From Leptospira alstonii serovar Sichuan str. 79601 (GTDB taxonomy: Bacteria > Spirochaetota > Leptospiria > Leptospirales > Leptospiraceae), in NCBI RefSeq assembly GCF_000347175.1, contig NZ_ANIK01000062.1:17501-44083 (forward strand): 26,583 nucleotides of DNA, given 5' to 3'. Below are positions 1 through 21,832 of this stretch, piece by piece. Position 1 is the first letter of the stretch; every line of letters starts with the position of its first letter. The position numbers and the translations under genes were made by a program. The notes under the pieces are model-generated. The model saw only the letters and a list, made by a program, of their open reading frames with translations, ran no database searches and was not told the DNA's origin.

Positions 1-171
1 TCCGCATCGATTCGGGGAAATATAAAAAATCCCGGAGTCTACAAACTCAAAGCGGGGGACACTCTGGAAGATTTGATTTTCGTTGCGGGTGGGATTAAAA
101 AGAACCCGGGCGTCGAACAAGACCTCGACCGGGAAATCCTGGACGGACAGGTCATTGAACTGAAAGAATGA
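1..171 (+). CDS. SLBB-domain protein, C-terminal fragment
   Basis: Frame 1 is open from the window edge to a TGA at 169-171 and gives the last 56 residues of a protein. The segment NIKNPGVYKLKAGDTLEDLI followed by a V-A-G-G-I turn is the classic soluble-ligand-binding beta-grasp (SLBB) pattern seen in polysaccharide export proteins and ComEA-like proteins. Members usually sit in the envelope and bind or export glycans; that role here is inference because the N-terminus lies outside the window. The next gene starts 15 bp downstream, on the same strand, so the two are probably co-transcribed. Confidence 0.7.
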   Translation, partial: SASIRGNIKNPGVYKLKAGDTLEDLIFVAGGIKKNPGVEQDLDREILDGQVIELKE

Positions 172-186
172 TGTTATTAGGAAGAG

Positions 187-2764
<2,578 letters not shown>

Positions 2765-2767
2765 CCG

Positions 2768-4963
<2,196 letters not shown>

Positions 4964-4974
4964 ATCGTCGGTGA

Positions 4975-6399
<1,425 letters not shown>

Positions 6400-6463
6400 A
6401 ATTTGTCCGAAATCTTAAAAGAAATTACAATTGTGGTCGTTAAGTTGTTAAAAACGCGAATAT

Positions 6464-6498
6464 TAGAAGTCAGTGGATAGAGTTCGGATGTCAGGGTT
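6464..6498 (+). repeat. Dispersed 35-bp repeat, copy 1
   Basis: The 35 bases beginning tagaagtcagtgg and ending gatgtcagggtt match 25803-25837 at 28 of 35 positions without gaps. Both copies are intergenic and in the same orientation. Short GTCAG-rich elements of this kind look like an interspersed repeat; copy number elsewhere cannot be judged here. Confidence 0.6.
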
Positions 6499-6675
6499 AA
6501 AATTTTTCCGATTTATTCATAACGGCACGGACGAGATCGGAGTTTTACCATAACGTTACCCACAAGTTGAGAAGGATTTTGGAATAAGAAGAATCAAAAA
6601 CGTACGTTTCAAGTGGCGAACGGTTAGGTCTTAGGACTTTACAAATAAAACGCAAGTGTTTCGACAAGAATGAGG

Positions 6676-6713
<38 letters not shown>

Positions 6714-6737
6714 CAACCACCGGGGTCTTCCCGCTTC

Positions 6738-6767
6738 CTATTTCGCGACCCATAGGAAGCGAAATAG
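6738..6767. repeat. Inverted repeat ctatttcgc/gcgaaatag
   Basis: A perfect 9-bp stem (6738-6746 with 6759-6767) with a 12-nt loop. An alternative overlapping 7-bp stem (cttccta/taggaag, 6734-6740 with 6753-6759) can form instead. The right arm is part of a 14-bp sequence repeated at 6873-6886. There is no T-run, so it is not an obvious terminator. Confidence 0.45.
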
Positions 6768-6999
6768 AGTTAAACCTTTCGCGACCTGAAACGCGATCCG
6801 TAGAGAGTGTTTCACTGAATATAGAGAGCGATCAATTGAAATAGGTGTCTCATTCTCTATGGATCATTCGACAGGAAGCGAAATAGAAATTCATTGAGTT
6901 GCCCACCCAAACACGGGGGAAACTCAGGTGCAACGCTCTCTACGATCGTGTTGCGGACCGGTTCGATAGAAAGTTAAGGAGTTTTAAAAAAATAACGTT

Positions 7000-8142
<1,143 letters not shown>

Positions 8143-8413
8143 GTGAAACGTCGAACGATCAGTATTGAAACAGCAATCTGTTGTCCTTCGTCTTTAAAGA
8201 GAATCTGTTTTTTCGGCGTAGGAAGGTTTTCCTTTTCAATCACGAGGAACACGATTGAATTTCCAAATTCGTTTCATGAAAATTGAATGTCTTTCCTTTG
8301 GCGATATCGGTTGTTCGGGTCATTGACAATAGATTGAAATCCTCCCTTTCAATGAAACGGAAACAGATTGAAAATTAGTTTTTCAACATTTTATTATATA
8401 GGGATCATAAGAA

Positions 8414-8449
8414 ACGGTTCTTCGCTTAACAACGAGCCGTCTTTTTTTT
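8414..8449 (+). terminator. Rho-independent terminator for the + strand
   Basis: acggttc (8414-8420) pairs with gagccgt (8434-8440), one G-U pair included, followed by a run of eight T (8442-8449). It would end transcription from the 7000-8142 gene. It overlaps the stop codon of the convergent gene (8426-8428). Confidence 0.6.
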
Positions 8450-9133
8450 ATTTCCGATTTTTCCCATCTTCTGCATTTTTAAAATGTACTCGACGGCGTC
8501 AGGAACCTTGCACGCCGTTTTGCCCGTCATCACTTCCACCTTACCGATCTTTTTTGCGGTTTCCAGAGCTTCTTGGAAAAGTGAAGGACAAAAACCTCCC
8601 ACCGCAATTACAAAACCGTTCATGCAGTATTTCACTCGGTTCTGCGATTTGTGAATTTTAGATTCGATCCGTTCTAGGTTTTTGGAAATTTCTTTCGAAT
8701 CGATTTGATCGTTCGGAACGATCGATAACAAACTGGAAAACGTACTCCAACCGGAAGAAGCAATACTTTCTTTCTCGGATGAAATCCATTCTCTTGCGAG
8801 TTCCCAACCGTATTTACTTTCAGCGGCGACCCAAGCGACGGTACATTCGCTGATCATCGGAGAACCGGAATTTTTTACCCAAAACTGCAGGTCTTTTTTT
8901 TGAATTCGCTTTTCGTCCGCGATCAGTCCCGCGAGATACATCGCGTCTGCGTTTCCCGTTTTATAAAGTTCTAATGAAAGTGAATTGTCTTTTTTAACTT
9001 TTTTTTGTATCTTTTTGAGATCGCCGACTTTAACGCCGAAAAGCGGCTCCTTCGCTCCGTGATTGATGAAGATCTTTTTCACGGACGGGGTTCCCATCTT
9101 TTCCAATTCTTTCATGACTTCACTTACGTTCAT
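8426..9133 (-). CDS. DNA alkylation repair protein, AlkD-like HEAT repeat
   Basis: 235 residues from the chosen start at 9133. The frame is open further, to 9211, but ATG 9133 has AGAGGG five bases upstream and matches the family start, M-N-V-S-E-V-M-K-E-L. The whole length is helical and HEAT-repeat-like, with family landmarks F-G-V-K-V-G-D-L-K-K, an A-W-V-A-A-E-S segment and K-V-P-D-A-V-E-Y-I near the end. AlkD-type glycosylases remove N3- and N7-alkylated purines; this branch is annotated as alkylation repair by similarity, and activity is inferred. Cytoplasmic. It ends in a lysine-rich tail. It is convergent with the SGNH gene and appears to be a single-gene unit. Confidence 0.8.
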   Translation of the reverse strand: MNVSEVMKELEKMGTPSVKKIFINHGAKEPLFGVKVGDLKKIQKKVKKDNSLSLELYKTGNADAMYLAGLIADEKRIQKKDLQFWVKNSGSPMISECTVAWVAAESKYGWELAREWISSEKESIASSGWSTFSSLLSIVPNDQIDSKEISKNLERIESKIHKSQNRVKYCMNGFVIAVGGFCPSLFQEALETAKKIGKVEVMTGKTACKVPDAVEYILKMQKMGKIGNKKKTARC

Positions 9134-9295
9134 TGAAACCCTCTTAGATTCGATTTGTAAAGAACCGTTCCGTTTTACACGATCGTCGATTTTTGAAAAA
9201 CGAAAATTCACACAGATGTTTGTCTAAAAAATCAATCCTTTTTTAGAGCCGTTCCTTGTCGGAACAATCGTTCGTGCCACGGTAAAATGTCTTTT

Positions 9296-9679
9296 TTATC
9301 GATCGTTAGAAGCAACGTTTTTTCCGATTTGTTTGAATTCGTTTACCAGTTCGTCGAATTTTTCCGGAGGAACATCGACCGCGAGTTTGATAACGCGGTT
9401 TTTTCTTTGTTTTAATCCGGAGCTGTTTTCATACTGAACGATGGAGCCCGTGGAATTGATCAGATCCCTGACTTTTTTCTCGTCGTTCTCGATATCCGGG
9501 GATTGAGATTCTATAGTTGCGACTTTTTCGTATTTTTGATCCAAGCTTTTGGGAGGATAATCCCCTTGTCGTATCGGATTCTGTTCAACTTCTCTCTCAC
9601 TTCGTCCAACGAACGCGCGTAAGATGGATTGTGAAAAACCATTCGAAAGAAAATGAGGATTTTTTGCATCATACTTCAT
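9296..9679 (-). CDS. DUF4349-like protein, probably truncated
   Basis: 127 residues. The part K-V-R-D-L-I-N-S-T-G-S-I-V, then V-I-K-L-A-V-D-V-P-P-E-K-F-D-E-L-V, matches my memory of the first half of DUF4349 domains, where the chain normally continues into a coiled coil and a membrane helix. Here it stops right after I-G-K-N-V-A-S-N-D-R, and the frame past the stop shows no continuation. The usual lipoprotein signal is also missing at the N-terminus. The ATG overlaps the stop of the upstream gene by 11 bp (9669-9679), with no clear ribosome site, so translation would depend on coupling. It is most likely a decaying gene; a genuine small protein cannot be excluded. Confidence 0.5.
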   Translation of the reverse strand: MKYDAKNPHFLSNGFSQSILRAFVGRSEREVEQNPIRQGDYPPKSLDQKYEKVATIESQSPDIENDEKKVRDLINSTGSIVQYENSSGLKQRKNRVIKLAVDVPPEKFDELVNEFKQIGKNVASNDR

Positions 9680-10112
9680 CTATAAGATGGAGAGACGGTT
9701 CGTAACCTACTTTCCAACTTGTAAAACATCCGAGTATTCCACAGTTTGTGCAACGACATCCGACATAGATCCATTGGATTCCATCCGATTTATCTTGATA
9801 CCGCGCAAAACCAACTCCTACGTTTGTCTGTATAGAATTGCATTCGACACAGTGCAAGGTTTCAGGGTCGGTGTCTTCCCAGTGTTCTTTGCAGTCACAG
9901 ATGAATTGATCGATTCCGCAAGAAACACATTGACGACGCGCAGCGCCTTCCGTGTCGTCGGCTTCGAGTTGAAACACTTCAGAACCGCATTTGCATTTGC
10001 AAAGACGAAAATCCGTAATCGGGTATTCATCTTCCGAAAATGAAACAAGATATTCTTGAATGTCTTGGGGATTATTTCCGATCCACCATTCTCCACTTTT
10101 GTCGATTGTCAC
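9669..10112 (-). CDS. Cysteine-rich zinc-ribbon protein, function unknown
   Basis: 147 residues with a GTG start at 10112. The ATG two bases upstream (10114) reads straight into TGA, while AGGAA sits seven bases before the GTG, which decides the start. It carries four cysteine clusters: C-K-C-K-C-G, C-V-S-C-G with I-C-D-C, C-V-E-C and C-R-C-T-N-C-G, as expected for two or more zinc ribbons. The opening W-W-I-G and the closing W-K-V-G-Y-E-P-S-L are features I associate with a widespread uncharacterised bacterial family. There is no signal peptide. It overlaps the start of the DUF4349-like ORF by 11 bp and lies 120 bp downstream of the ppx gene on the same strand. No function is proposed. Confidence 0.75.
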   Translation of the reverse strand: MTIDKSGEWWIGNNPQDIQEYLVSFSEDEYPITDFRLCKCKCGSEVFQLEADDTEGAARRQCVSCGIDQFICDCKEHWEDTDPETLHCVECNSIQTNVGVGFARYQDKSDGIQWIYVGCRCTNCGILGCFTSWKVGYEPSLHLIDEV

Positions 10113-10232
10113 ATTGATTTCCTTTTGGTGATTGAGTGAAAAGCTTCGATCTCGCTTTAAGATGTCGGATGTTCCTAAATTTTGATTCGATCATTCTTTC
10201 ACTTTTCTTAATTTAGAAAAACAGAATCTATT

Positions 10233-11798
<1,566 letters not shown>

Positions 11799-11829
11799 GG
11801 TTGAACAGAATGCTCTTCCGCTAAAAACG

Positions 11830-11885
<56 letters not shown>

Positions 11886-11886
11886 A

Positions 11887-11918
<32 letters not shown>

Positions 11919-11943
11919 GTTCTGAAGAATTTTCCGCTTTAAG

Positions 11944-13011
<1,068 letters not shown>

Positions 13012-13035
13012 AACTGAGTTGAAATGCACTAACGT

Positions 13036-13056
13036 TCCGGACGAGTTTTGTCCGGA
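13036..13056 (+). other. Stem-loop between mreB and mreC
   Basis: tccggac (13036-13042) pairs perfectly with gtccgga (13050-13056) across a 7-nt loop, gagtttt. The bases tccggacgagtt also occur twice in a row here as a direct repeat. No T-run follows, so this is more likely an mRNA processing or stability element, or a leaky attenuator, than a full terminator. Confidence 0.5.
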
Positions 13057-13071
13057 CGAGTTCGGGAGCAA

Positions 13072-14188
<1,117 letters not shown>

Positions 14189-14192
<4 letters not shown>

Positions 14193-14701
14193 TCTTGGAA
14201 AAACTCGTAATCGCGATCGGAATTTTAATCGCACATTTTTTGAACGGCTCGAATTTTTTCGAGATCGGTTCGGCGATTAAACCGGACTTTATGATTCTTC
14301 TCGTGCTTTTTTTCGCACTGAGAAGAGGCCCTCTCTACGGGCTTTGGATCGGATTTTTCGGAGGCCTTTTGACGGACTCAGGACTCGGAGGGGAAATTTC
14401 CGCGGCAAACGTGGTCACGTATAAGATCGGACTTCATTCCTTGACCTTTTGTCTGATCGGATATCTCGTCGGTAAATTTGCTCGTTCCGCATATCACGAA
14501 AATTATCTTTCGATCACGATCTATTCCCTACTGATCACCTTTATTACGAGAGTCGCTACGTATTATCTATTCTCTCTTTTCTTTCATGAGAATATGAGTT
14601 ATTCCTTATTTTTTACCTCGTTTTTTAACGCGCTCATTGCTCCCGCGTTTTTTTATGCGCTGACTTGGATCTATCAATTGGATCATATGGGGGACGCGTA
14701 A
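14189..14701 (+). CDS. mreD: Rod-shape protein MreD
   Basis: 170 residues, nearly all hydrophobic, with about five membrane helices, matching MreD in size and topology. The segment [19 protein letters not shown] near residues 45-63 is the recognisable MreD core. It is an integral membrane partner of MreC in the elongasome. The start overlaps the mreC stop (ATGA at 14189-14192), with GAGGAAG just upstream. PBP2 follows with one base between the stop and its TTG start. Confidence 0.92.
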
Positions 14702-14702
14702 G

Positions 14703-18144
<3,442 letters not shown>

Positions 18145-18154
18145 CGCCTTGACC

Positions 18155-18188
18155 CCTCGATACGATTTACTTCGTAAATCACTCGAGG
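18155..18188 (+). terminator. Hairpin after rodA, possible terminator
   Basis: Inner stem gatttac (18164-18170) / gtaaatc (18174-18180) with loop ttc, and outer stem cctcga (18155-18160) / tcgagg (18183-18188) across a small internal loop. It begins ten bases after the rodA stop. No U-tract follows (the next bases are cccctttgag), so it may instead be an mRNA 3' end stabiliser or a small palindromic repeat. Confidence 0.4.
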
Positions 18189-18251
18189 CCCCTTTGAGTT
18201 GCATCGAAGGTAAGAGCGAAAAAGATTGGACAAGCTTACCGAATCGGTTTC

Positions 18252-18257
18252 TATTAT
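18252..18257 (+). promoter_or_regulatory. -10-like TATTAT directly before hicB-like gene
   Basis: TATTAT at 18252-18257 is only six bases from the ATG at 18264, with TTGGAC at 18226-18231 upstream (spacing 20, longer than ideal). If used, transcription would begin at or next to the ATG and give a leaderless mRNA. No Shine-Dalgarno sequence is visible. Confidence 0.3.
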
Positions 18258-18263
18258 AGTGAT

Positions 18264-18470
18264 ATGAGACGATTCTTTACCGCAAGTGTTTGGCAAGAAG
18301 ACAGTCTATTTGTCGCGCAGTGTTTAGAGGTGGACATTGCAAGCCAAGGCGAAACTCAGGAAGAGGCATTAGCCAACTTGAGAGAAGCGCTGGAACTACA
18401 TTTTGAAACACCGATCGCCACGATTCTTCCCGAAATCAGAAAGTTTCAGGCGGAAGTGAGTGTCGCTTAG
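18264..18470 (+). CDS. HicB-like antitoxin
   Basis: 68 residues with the HicB-like layout: F-T-A-S-V-W-Q-E-D, F-V-A-Q-C-L-E-V-D-I-A-S-Q-G, then E-T-Q-E-E-A-L-A-N-L-R-E-A-L-E-L. It is the short form, without an added DNA-binding tail. HicB proteins neutralise the RNase HicA. The DNA just downstream encodes only the last third of a HicA, so this antitoxin seems to lack its toxin. There is no ribosome site; a -10-like box six bases upstream suggests leaderless translation. It lies 119 bp after rodA. Confidence 0.8.
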   Translation: MRRFFTASVWQEDSLFVAQCLEVDIASQGETQEEALANLREALELHFETPIATILPEIRKFQAEVSVA

Positions 18471-18582
18471 ACCGTTATCATTGACAGCGATTGTTCCGAA
18501 TCATAAAGAAATCGCGATCGGAACCTTACGAAGTATTTTAAGACAGGCCCAAATTTCCGTCGAAGATTTCGCGAATTTCTAA
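18460..18582 (+). pseudogene. hicA toxin remnant, N-terminus missing
   Basis: In the frame ending at TAA 18580-18582 the DNA reads [20 protein letters not shown], followed by A-Q-I-S-V-E-D-F. This is the standard C-terminal half of HicA (V-P-x-H...G-T-L-R-x-I-L-R-Q-A-x-x-S...F). The frame is open only back to 18460, where a GTG overlaps the end of hicB. About 40 N-terminal residues, including the catalytic-His (G-S-H) segment, are absent. A residual 40-aa peptide could be made, but should not be a toxin. Confidence 0.7.
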
Positions 18583-18625
18583 CTCTCGAAAAAACTCAAA
18601 ATCGTCCGATAATCAAAATACTCGT

Positions 18626-19435
18626 ATGGACTCCGTAAAAGATTCCCGATTTTTCTTCGATCTAAAACATAAATTCGAATCTATTTTGGAAGAGGTGGAA
18701 AAAAGAACCTTCGATCAAAAGGACGAGATCCGCGAATTGGAAACGCTTTGGGAAGAGATGTTCAATCTCGCAGGTAAAAACGATTCGCCCTATTTTCAAA
18801 TTCGGCTTAAAAGTCTCAAAAAGCAGCTCGATACGTTCGTAAAAAATAAGGGATACGAAAAAAACGAGTTCGATAAAATCTTTCACCAACTTGGAAAGAT
18901 GAAACGAACGGATTCGGTGGAGTTTTTGGACGAGTCCCTCCGCAATCGTCTTGAAAAGATCGCACAAAACAATTATACCCCTGGAGATATGATTTCATCC
19001 GGAATTGTACTTCCGGCGGCGACGGATAAAAAAGGAAAACAGTATATAACGTTTCGTTGTGGTACGATTTATTTCATCACCGATCGTTCTTCTTACACCA
19101 TTCTCAAGGACTTGGATAGGAGAAAAAATACGGTCGAATACAAAGGGGACGTTCACAGAATTTTTCCGAGTTCCTTTATCTACGGTCTTTCCGAAGAGGA
19201 ATACAGAAACGAAAATTTTCTTACTATGAATTTGCTGGTTCTTAAAAGGCAATCCGGTCTTGAATTCTATCGATTTGATACGTTAGGCGAAATATTGCAG
19301 ATCAACGAAGGTACTTTCCGAAAAGGTCTGAAACCGTTGGAAAATTCGGAGGTTCGAAACGAAGACAATCGAATTCGGAATTATTTTCGTAAAGCGGGAG
19401 TTCGATACTATTACATTCCCGCCCGCGATTCTTAA
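18626..19435 (+). CDS. Unrecognised 269-aa cytoplasmic protein
   Basis: 269 residues that I do not recognise. Residues 1-110 are strongly charged and helical ([18 protein letters not shown]), suggesting a helical bundle. From about 120 on it looks like a beta-rich domain ([13 protein letters not shown], then [14 protein letters not shown]), and the last 60 residues contain the basic segment [16 protein letters not shown]. There is no signal peptide or membrane segment. It stands alone on this strand, with no clear Shine-Dalgarno. A perfect 9-bp hairpin (19425-19446) covers its stop codon. The intact length and plausible codon use support a real gene. Confidence 0.7.
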   Translation: MDSVKDSRFFFDLKHKFESILEEVEKRTFDQKDEIRELETLWEEMFNLAGKNDSPYFQIRLKSLKKQLDTFVKNKGYEKNEFDKIFHQLGKMKRTDSVEFLDESLRNRLEKIAQNNYTPGDMISSGIVLPAATDKKGKQYITFRCGTIYFITDRSSYTILKDLDRRKNTVEYKGDVHRIFPSSFIYGLSEEEYRNENFLTMNLLVLKRQSGLEFYRFDTLGEILQINEGTFRKGLKPLENSEVRNEDNRIRNYFRKAGVRYYYIPARDS

Positions 19436-19446
19436 GTAAGAATCGC
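19425..19446 (+). terminator. Hairpin over the stop codon
   Basis: gcgattctt (19425-19433) pairs perfectly with aagaatcgc (19438-19446) across a 4-nt loop. The stop codon (19433-19435) lies in it. No T-run follows, so it is either a weak terminator or a 3' end stabiliser. Confidence 0.35.
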
Positions 19447-19564
19447 AAACTGCAGGTAAAATTTGCTCGAAATTCCGTTGTCGGGAATTCCGGCAAACAT
19501 ACTCATATTAAAATTCTCCTTGAAGTCGGGCTTGTTGAAGTTCGAAAGAAGTTAAAATTCGGCT

Positions 19565-20317
19565 CTAGTCCAACTTTGAAAAAACGGTGCCGGAGGCTCG
19601 TGTGGAAATCCGCTGATACTTTGCGTAAGCGTCGATCAAAGCCGACCGAATCGCTTTCTTATCTCGAATGCCGGATCGGGCCGACGTTTCGGCTAACGCT
19701 ACTAATAGATACGCTTCCGGAGCCATAAAGGTTCGGGTTAAGGCGATCGGGTTCGCGCCGATCGAACGGATCACAGGGCCGAAATATTTCTCACTTTCAC
19801 ACGCCAAAACCGCTACGGATTTCGACGAAGGAATTTTTAAGGATTGAATTTTGGGCGGAAGGCGATCCATCAATCGGTCGTGACCGGCCCAAACCAAAAG
19901 GTCCGCATCGGACTTTCCCGTTGTGGCGTTTAAGAAGTCGACTAACGCGTCGTCGATTTTGTCTCCTGCGTATGCGCGGAGTAAAATGGAAACTTTTCGT
20001 TCTCCTTTTTTCGGAATCCGTTCCAACCAAAGATTTCTTAAAATCGGAGAACCGGGATCGCCTTCTTGACGATTCACGACTTGAAAACCCGAGGTTCTTT
20101 TAAAAAAAGATTCCGCTCCAAAAGCCGCTCCCCAATAGAGATTTCCATCCAAAGAACGAGGATCTCCCGCTTTTCCTTTTCCACAGGCGAGTTGTGATCC
20201 GTCGCATAAAGGAATAAACACTTCTATTTGAACGGATTCCACTGAGAAAAACGAGACGAATATTAGGATTAAGAAAATGAAGCGGAAGCGATCGTATTTC
20301 GAAATCGGATTTTGCAT
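19565..20317 (-). CDS. Secreted protein with CHAT/caspase-like His-Cys pattern
   Basis: 250 residues from ATG 20317. The frame extends upstream to 20437, but the first 40 residues look non-coding, while at 20317 a good signal peptide begins (M-Q-N-P-I-S-K, then [12 protein letters not shown]). The mature part has L-L-V-W-A-G-H-D (His146) and, 27 residues on, V-A-V-L-A-C-E-S (Cys173), followed by G-A-N-P-I-A-L-T and a helical end. The spacing of G-H and A-C-E-S resembles the His-Cys dyad of CHAT/caspase-fold peptidases. It is therefore a candidate periplasmic or exported cysteine peptidase, or an inactive relative. This assignment rests on motif shape alone. Isolated gene on the minus strand. 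Confidence 0.65.
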   Translation of the reverse strand: MQNPISKYDRFRFIFLILIFVSFFSVESVQIEVFIPLCDGSQLACGKGKAGDPRSLDGNLYWGAAFGAESFFKRTSGFQVVNRQEGDPGSPILRNLWLERIPKKGERKVSILLRAYAGDKIDDALVDFLNATTGKSDADLLVWAGHDRLMDRLPPKIQSLKIPSSKSVAVLACESEKYFGPVIRSIGANPIALTRTFMAPEAYLLVALAETSARSGIRDKKAIRSALIDAYAKYQRISTRASGTVFSKLD

Positions 20318-20457
20318 GGGTCTATGAAACAAAAGCGAAAGTCGTTTGGAAGCGCTTTTTCCAGAAAAGTTATAATTTGCAAAACCCGTTTCCGGGCGGA
20401 GAAAAATTAAGACGTTTATGTTTCGCGAAACTTCCAATAGGATCCGATATAGATTTG

Positions 20458-20518
20458 CGAATTTGAACGACTCCTAAAAAATTAAAACGACTTCCGCTTG
20501 GGACTAGTTATTTTGAGA
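20458..20518 (+). repeat. Flanking repeat, upstream copy: relic of a paralogue's 3' end
   Basis: The 61 bases starting cgaatttgaacg and ending ttattttgag closely match 21524-21587, which covers the last codons and 3' flank of the diguanylate cyclase gene (shared attaaaacgact, ttcc and ttttgag blocks). This copy has no ORF attached, so it looks like the tail of a lost upstream paralogue. Confidence 0.65.
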
Positions 20519-20595
20519 AAAAAGAAAGCCCATATCCGGTTCGGAAAGGTTGGAAGGAAACGGGATTCTCATCCGACTTTGAAAGGAAAATACGC

Positions 20596-21543
20596 ATGGA
20601 AGAAAAAGAATACAATCTTGAAAAATTTTATAACTATTCTTTGGATTTGTTTGCGATTCAAAGGATGGCGGACGGAATCGTAGTATCGGTAAATTCCGCA
20701 TTTGAACGGCTCCTCGGATGGAAAAACGAAAAAGTGGTGGGACTCAATCCTTTTCATTTGGTACATCCGGACGATATGGGATTGTTCCTAAAAGAATTCG
20801 AAGAATTGAATGCGGGAACGCCGAATTTATCGGTTCAACATCGGATTCAGTGCGCTGATGGAAGTTATAAACATTTTTCTTGGACTGCGTACCCGGATAT
20901 CGAAACTGGTTTGATCTATTCGACCGGAAGAGACATCACCGGGCTTGTGGAATCGAACCGAAAAATCAGTCAGCTCGCTTCGGAGCTTAAGGAAGCGAAC
21001 GATCGATTATTCGAACAGGCTTCTACGGATCCACTGACAAAGCTAAAAAACAGAAGGTCGTTTAACAAAGAACTGAAGTATTGGATCGAGCATTTGAACT
21101 CTCGGGAATCTTTTTTGTCCTTACTGATGATCGACGTGGATCACTTTAAGGCCTACAACGATCAATACGGACATCCGGCCGGTGATCTGGTGTTAGTCGA
21201 TTTGGCTTCTATTTTGACTAAAATCTTTCGAAAAGACGACGTATCGGCGCGTTACGGCGGCGAGGAATTCATCGTAATACTGCCGGATACTTCTAAAAAA
21301 GAAGCCGTCGAAATGGCCGAAACTTTGGTTTTAACCGTGCGGGAATACGCGTGGAAAAACAAACAAATTACGATCAGCGTGGGAGCGACTACCGTTCGTT
21401 TTGATAAAAATACGCCGATTGAAAGTTCTAATTTTTCCGCACAACTGATCAAAGAAGCCGATCAGGCGCTTTATCATTCGAAATTAAACGGAAGAAATCA
21501 GGTTTCACACGCGTTCGACATTACGAATTTGAATCGCTCTTAA
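20596..21543 (+). CDS. PAS-GGDEF diguanylate cyclase
   Basis: 315 residues. A PAS domain spans about 8-125 (F-E-R-L-L-G-W, D-I-T-G-L at its end), then a short helical linker leads into a GGDEF domain at about 140-305 (D-P-L-T-K-L-K-N-R-R, M-I-D-V-D-H-F-K-A-Y-N-D). The active motif is G-G-E-E-F at 221-225, and an inhibitory site R-K-D-D (212-215) lies five residues before it, so the enzyme should make cyclic di-GMP from two GTP and be inhibited by product. There is no membrane segment; the PAS input is presumably a cytoplasmic ligand or redox signal. It is flanked by fragments of related genes, evidence of a reduced tandem array. Confidence 0.92.
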   Translation: MEEKEYNLEKFYNYSLDLFAIQRMADGIVVSVNSAFERLLGWKNEKVVGLNPFHLVHPDDMGLFLKEFEELNAGTPNLSVQHRIQCADGSYKHFSWTAYPDIETGLIYSTGRDITGLVESNRKISQLASELKEANDRLFEQASTDPLTKLKNRRSFNKELKYWIEHLNSRESFLSLLMIDVDHFKAYNDQYGHPAGDLVLVDLASILTKIFRKDDVSARYGGEEFIVILPDTSKKEAVEMAETLVLTVREYAWKNKQITISVGATTVRFDKNTPIESSNFSAQLIKEADQALYHSKLNGRNQVSHAFDITNLNRS

Positions 21544-21587
21544 AAATTAAAACGACTGACTTCCTTTCGAGATTCGTTGTTTTGAGG
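21524..21587 (+). repeat. Flanking repeat, downstream copy
   Basis: Covers the last codons and 3' flank of the diguanylate cyclase gene. It matches 20458-20518 over nearly its full length, with a few small indels, consistent with tandemly duplicated genes. Confidence 0.65.
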
Positions 21588-21655
21588 AATCCCATCGGGA
21601 TTTGAACGTGGTAATGTCTGGTTTATCGGTTCAACATCGAATTCAATTTTTTTAA
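21587..21655 (+). pseudogene. Relic of a second PAS-GGDEF gene
   Basis: 21599-21655 reads D-L-N-V-V-M-S-G-L-S-V-Q-H-R-I-Q-F-F-stop. It aligns with E-L-N-A-G-T-P-N-L-S-V-Q-H-R-I-Q-C inside the PAS domain of the intact cyclase (20803-20850); the DNA is about three-quarters identical. The part that should precede it is missing, and the frame ends at once. A further piece, V-N-R-Q-L-G-E-N (from 21665), may be the linker before a lost GGDEF domain. Confidence 0.6.
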
Positions 21656-21782
21656 TTTAGAAAAAGTGAATCGACAGCTCGGAGAAAACCAAAGATTTTA
21701 AGATCGATAATCTATATCCTTCCTAAAATCAAATGAAAAAATTGGGGGAATAAATCCTAAAAAAAGATTCCCCTCAAGATTT

Positions 21783-21824
21783 TACGAAAAAAATAAACTT
21801 TAATTCCGGGGAAAATTCCCCGGA
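21783..21824 (-). terminator. Terminator of the DUF1858 gene
   Basis: tccgggga (21805-21812) and tccccgga (21817-21824) form a perfect 8-bp GC-rich stem with a 4-nt loop. Read on the minus strand it is followed by attaaagtttattttttt. It starts nine bases after the DUF1858 stop codon. Confidence 0.75.
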
Positions 21825-21832
21825 GAAATTGT

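Noticed and set aside
8235..8353. Small inverted repeats ttcaatc/gattgaa (8235-8259) and attgaaa/tttcaat (8333-8353) and a perfect TTGACA at 8323
   Set aside because: AT-rich stems without a T-run and no matching -10 at a usual distance; too weak to call as regulatory sites.
20318..20437. Upstream 40-codon extension of the secreted CHAT-like protein
   Set aside because: It would bury the signal peptide; ATG 20317 directly precedes a good signal sequence.
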